Below, one piece after another: positions 6,990-7,251 of a DNA stretch of 7,251 bases. The stretch spans positions 1-7,251 of the forward strand of contig JAKOOI010000295.1 of assembly GCA_022701475.1 (NCBI GenBank). The letters are read 5' to 3'. Every line of letters begins with the position of its first letter. Position 1 is the first letter of the stretch. Below the pieces are notes generated by a model. The model was not told where the DNA came from, searched no databases, and was given only the letters and a program-made list of their open reading frames with translations. The position numbers were made by a program, and so were the translations under genes. Origin of the DNA: Weeksellaceae bacterium. Its GTDB lineage: Bacteria > Bacteroidota > Bacteroidia > Flavobacteriales > Weeksellaceae.

Positions 6990-7005
6990 TCAATAGGACA
7001 GAGCC

Positions 7006-7182
7006 ATGCAGACTTTCCAGTACATCAGGGATTTTACGGCAGTCATCTGCTTTCTGGGCTGGATCCTGCTCTATTTTATTGATAAAGAATACACCAGAAA
7101 TATCAGGAAAACTTTACTCATCATATTCATCATATGTGTCGTACTGCTGCTTTATAATATCTATCTGGTACAAATCAACTAA
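7006..7182 (+). CDS. Small two-helix membrane protein of unknown function (58 residues)
   Basis: I do not recognise a family. The reading frame gives 58 residues, beginning MQTFQYIRDF and ending LVQIN. It has two hydrophobic stretches, about 10-25 (TAVICFLGWILLYFI core) and 36-55 (TLLIIFIICVVLLLYNIY), joined by a charged loop (DKEYTRNIRK, net positive). By the positive-inside rule this predicts an inner-membrane hairpin with the loop in the cytoplasm and both ends in the periplasm. There is no signal-peptidase or lipoprotein site. The start lies only 16 bases after the efp stop, and a strong terminator begins 3 bases after its own stop. The gene thus sits inside the efp transcription unit as its last member. 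Codon use looks like that of the neighbouring genes, and the clean hydrophobic pattern argues against a chance frame. Function, and even expression, are unproven. Confidence 0.72.
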   Translation: MQTFQYIRDFTAVICFLGWILLYFIDKEYTRNIRKTLLIIFIICVVLLLYNIYLVQIN

Positions 7183-7185
7183 CTG

Positions 7186-7220
7186 AAGAATGAACTAACG
7201 GTGCTTAGTTCATTCTTTTT
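7186..7220 (+). terminator. Rho-independent terminator ending the efp (and probably lpx) transcription unit
   Basis: A perfect 13-bp inverted repeat pairs 7186-7198 (AAGAATGAACTAA) with 7205-7217 across a 6-base loop, CGGTGC. The right arm runs into a T tract (7216-7220). The T tract is on the plus-strand side only; the minus strand has no T run after the hairpin, so this stops rightward transcription. It begins 3 bases after the stop of the small membrane-protein gene, which supports that ORF being the last gene transcribed. The stem is AT-rich but long and unbroken. Confidence 0.88.
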
Positions 7221-7251
7221 ATATCATCTGTTTTACTATGAAATTCCATTC

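Noticed and set aside
7238..7251. Possible start of another plus-strand gene (ATG followed by four codons reading KFHS-like)
   Set aside because: Only about four codons lie before the window ends and no promoter element precedes it; it cannot be supported.

Overview
The window looks like ordinary core chromosome of a flavobacterium, most likely a Chryseobacterium-group member of the Weeksellaceae (Bacteroidota). Four things point there: a LpxC-FabZ fusion protein, a PorX-type response regulator carrying a PglZ domain, TAnnTTTG-type promoter elements, and start codons preceded by A-rich leaders rather than Shine-Dalgarno sequences. Placement at genus level is inference from protein resemblance; no search was possible. 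I see no insertion sequence, phage gene, CRISPR array, tRNA or rRNA.

Layout. Positions 11-1555 on the minus strand encode PorX, a regulator linked to type IX secretion. A 276-base divergent intergenic region follows. On the plus strand, 1832-3061 encodes an HD-domain phosphohydrolase related to SAMHD1-like dNTPases. A 66-base gap then holds a good Bacteroidota promoter, followed by the lipid A cluster lpxD (3128-4159), lpxC-fabZ (4152-5549) and lpxA (5550-6344). These three are packed with an 8-base overlap and a zero-base junction. After a 78-base A-rich leader come efp (6423-6989) and a 58-residue two-helix membrane protein (7006-7182). A perfect 13-bp hairpin with a T run (7186-7220) closes the transcription unit.

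How the genes work together. LpxA, the LpxC half and LpxD catalyse the first three steps of lipid A synthesis: O-acylation of UDP-GlcNAc, deacetylation and N-acylation. The FabZ half dehydrates 3-hydroxyacyl-ACP, the substrate that LpxA and LpxD also consume, so the enzymes at this fatty acid/lipid A branch point are made together. EF-P and the small membrane protein probably share the transcript, wholly or in part. PorX is divergently transcribed and its proximity may be coincidental, although some type IX secretion cargo is anchored to LPS in other Bacteroidota.

I found no convincing new system. The points most worth checking are the 58-residue membrane protein between efp and the terminator, the near-leaderless lpxD promoter, the EF-P loop (PGKGP, predicted to work unmodified), and what the LpxC-FabZ fusion means for LpxC control.
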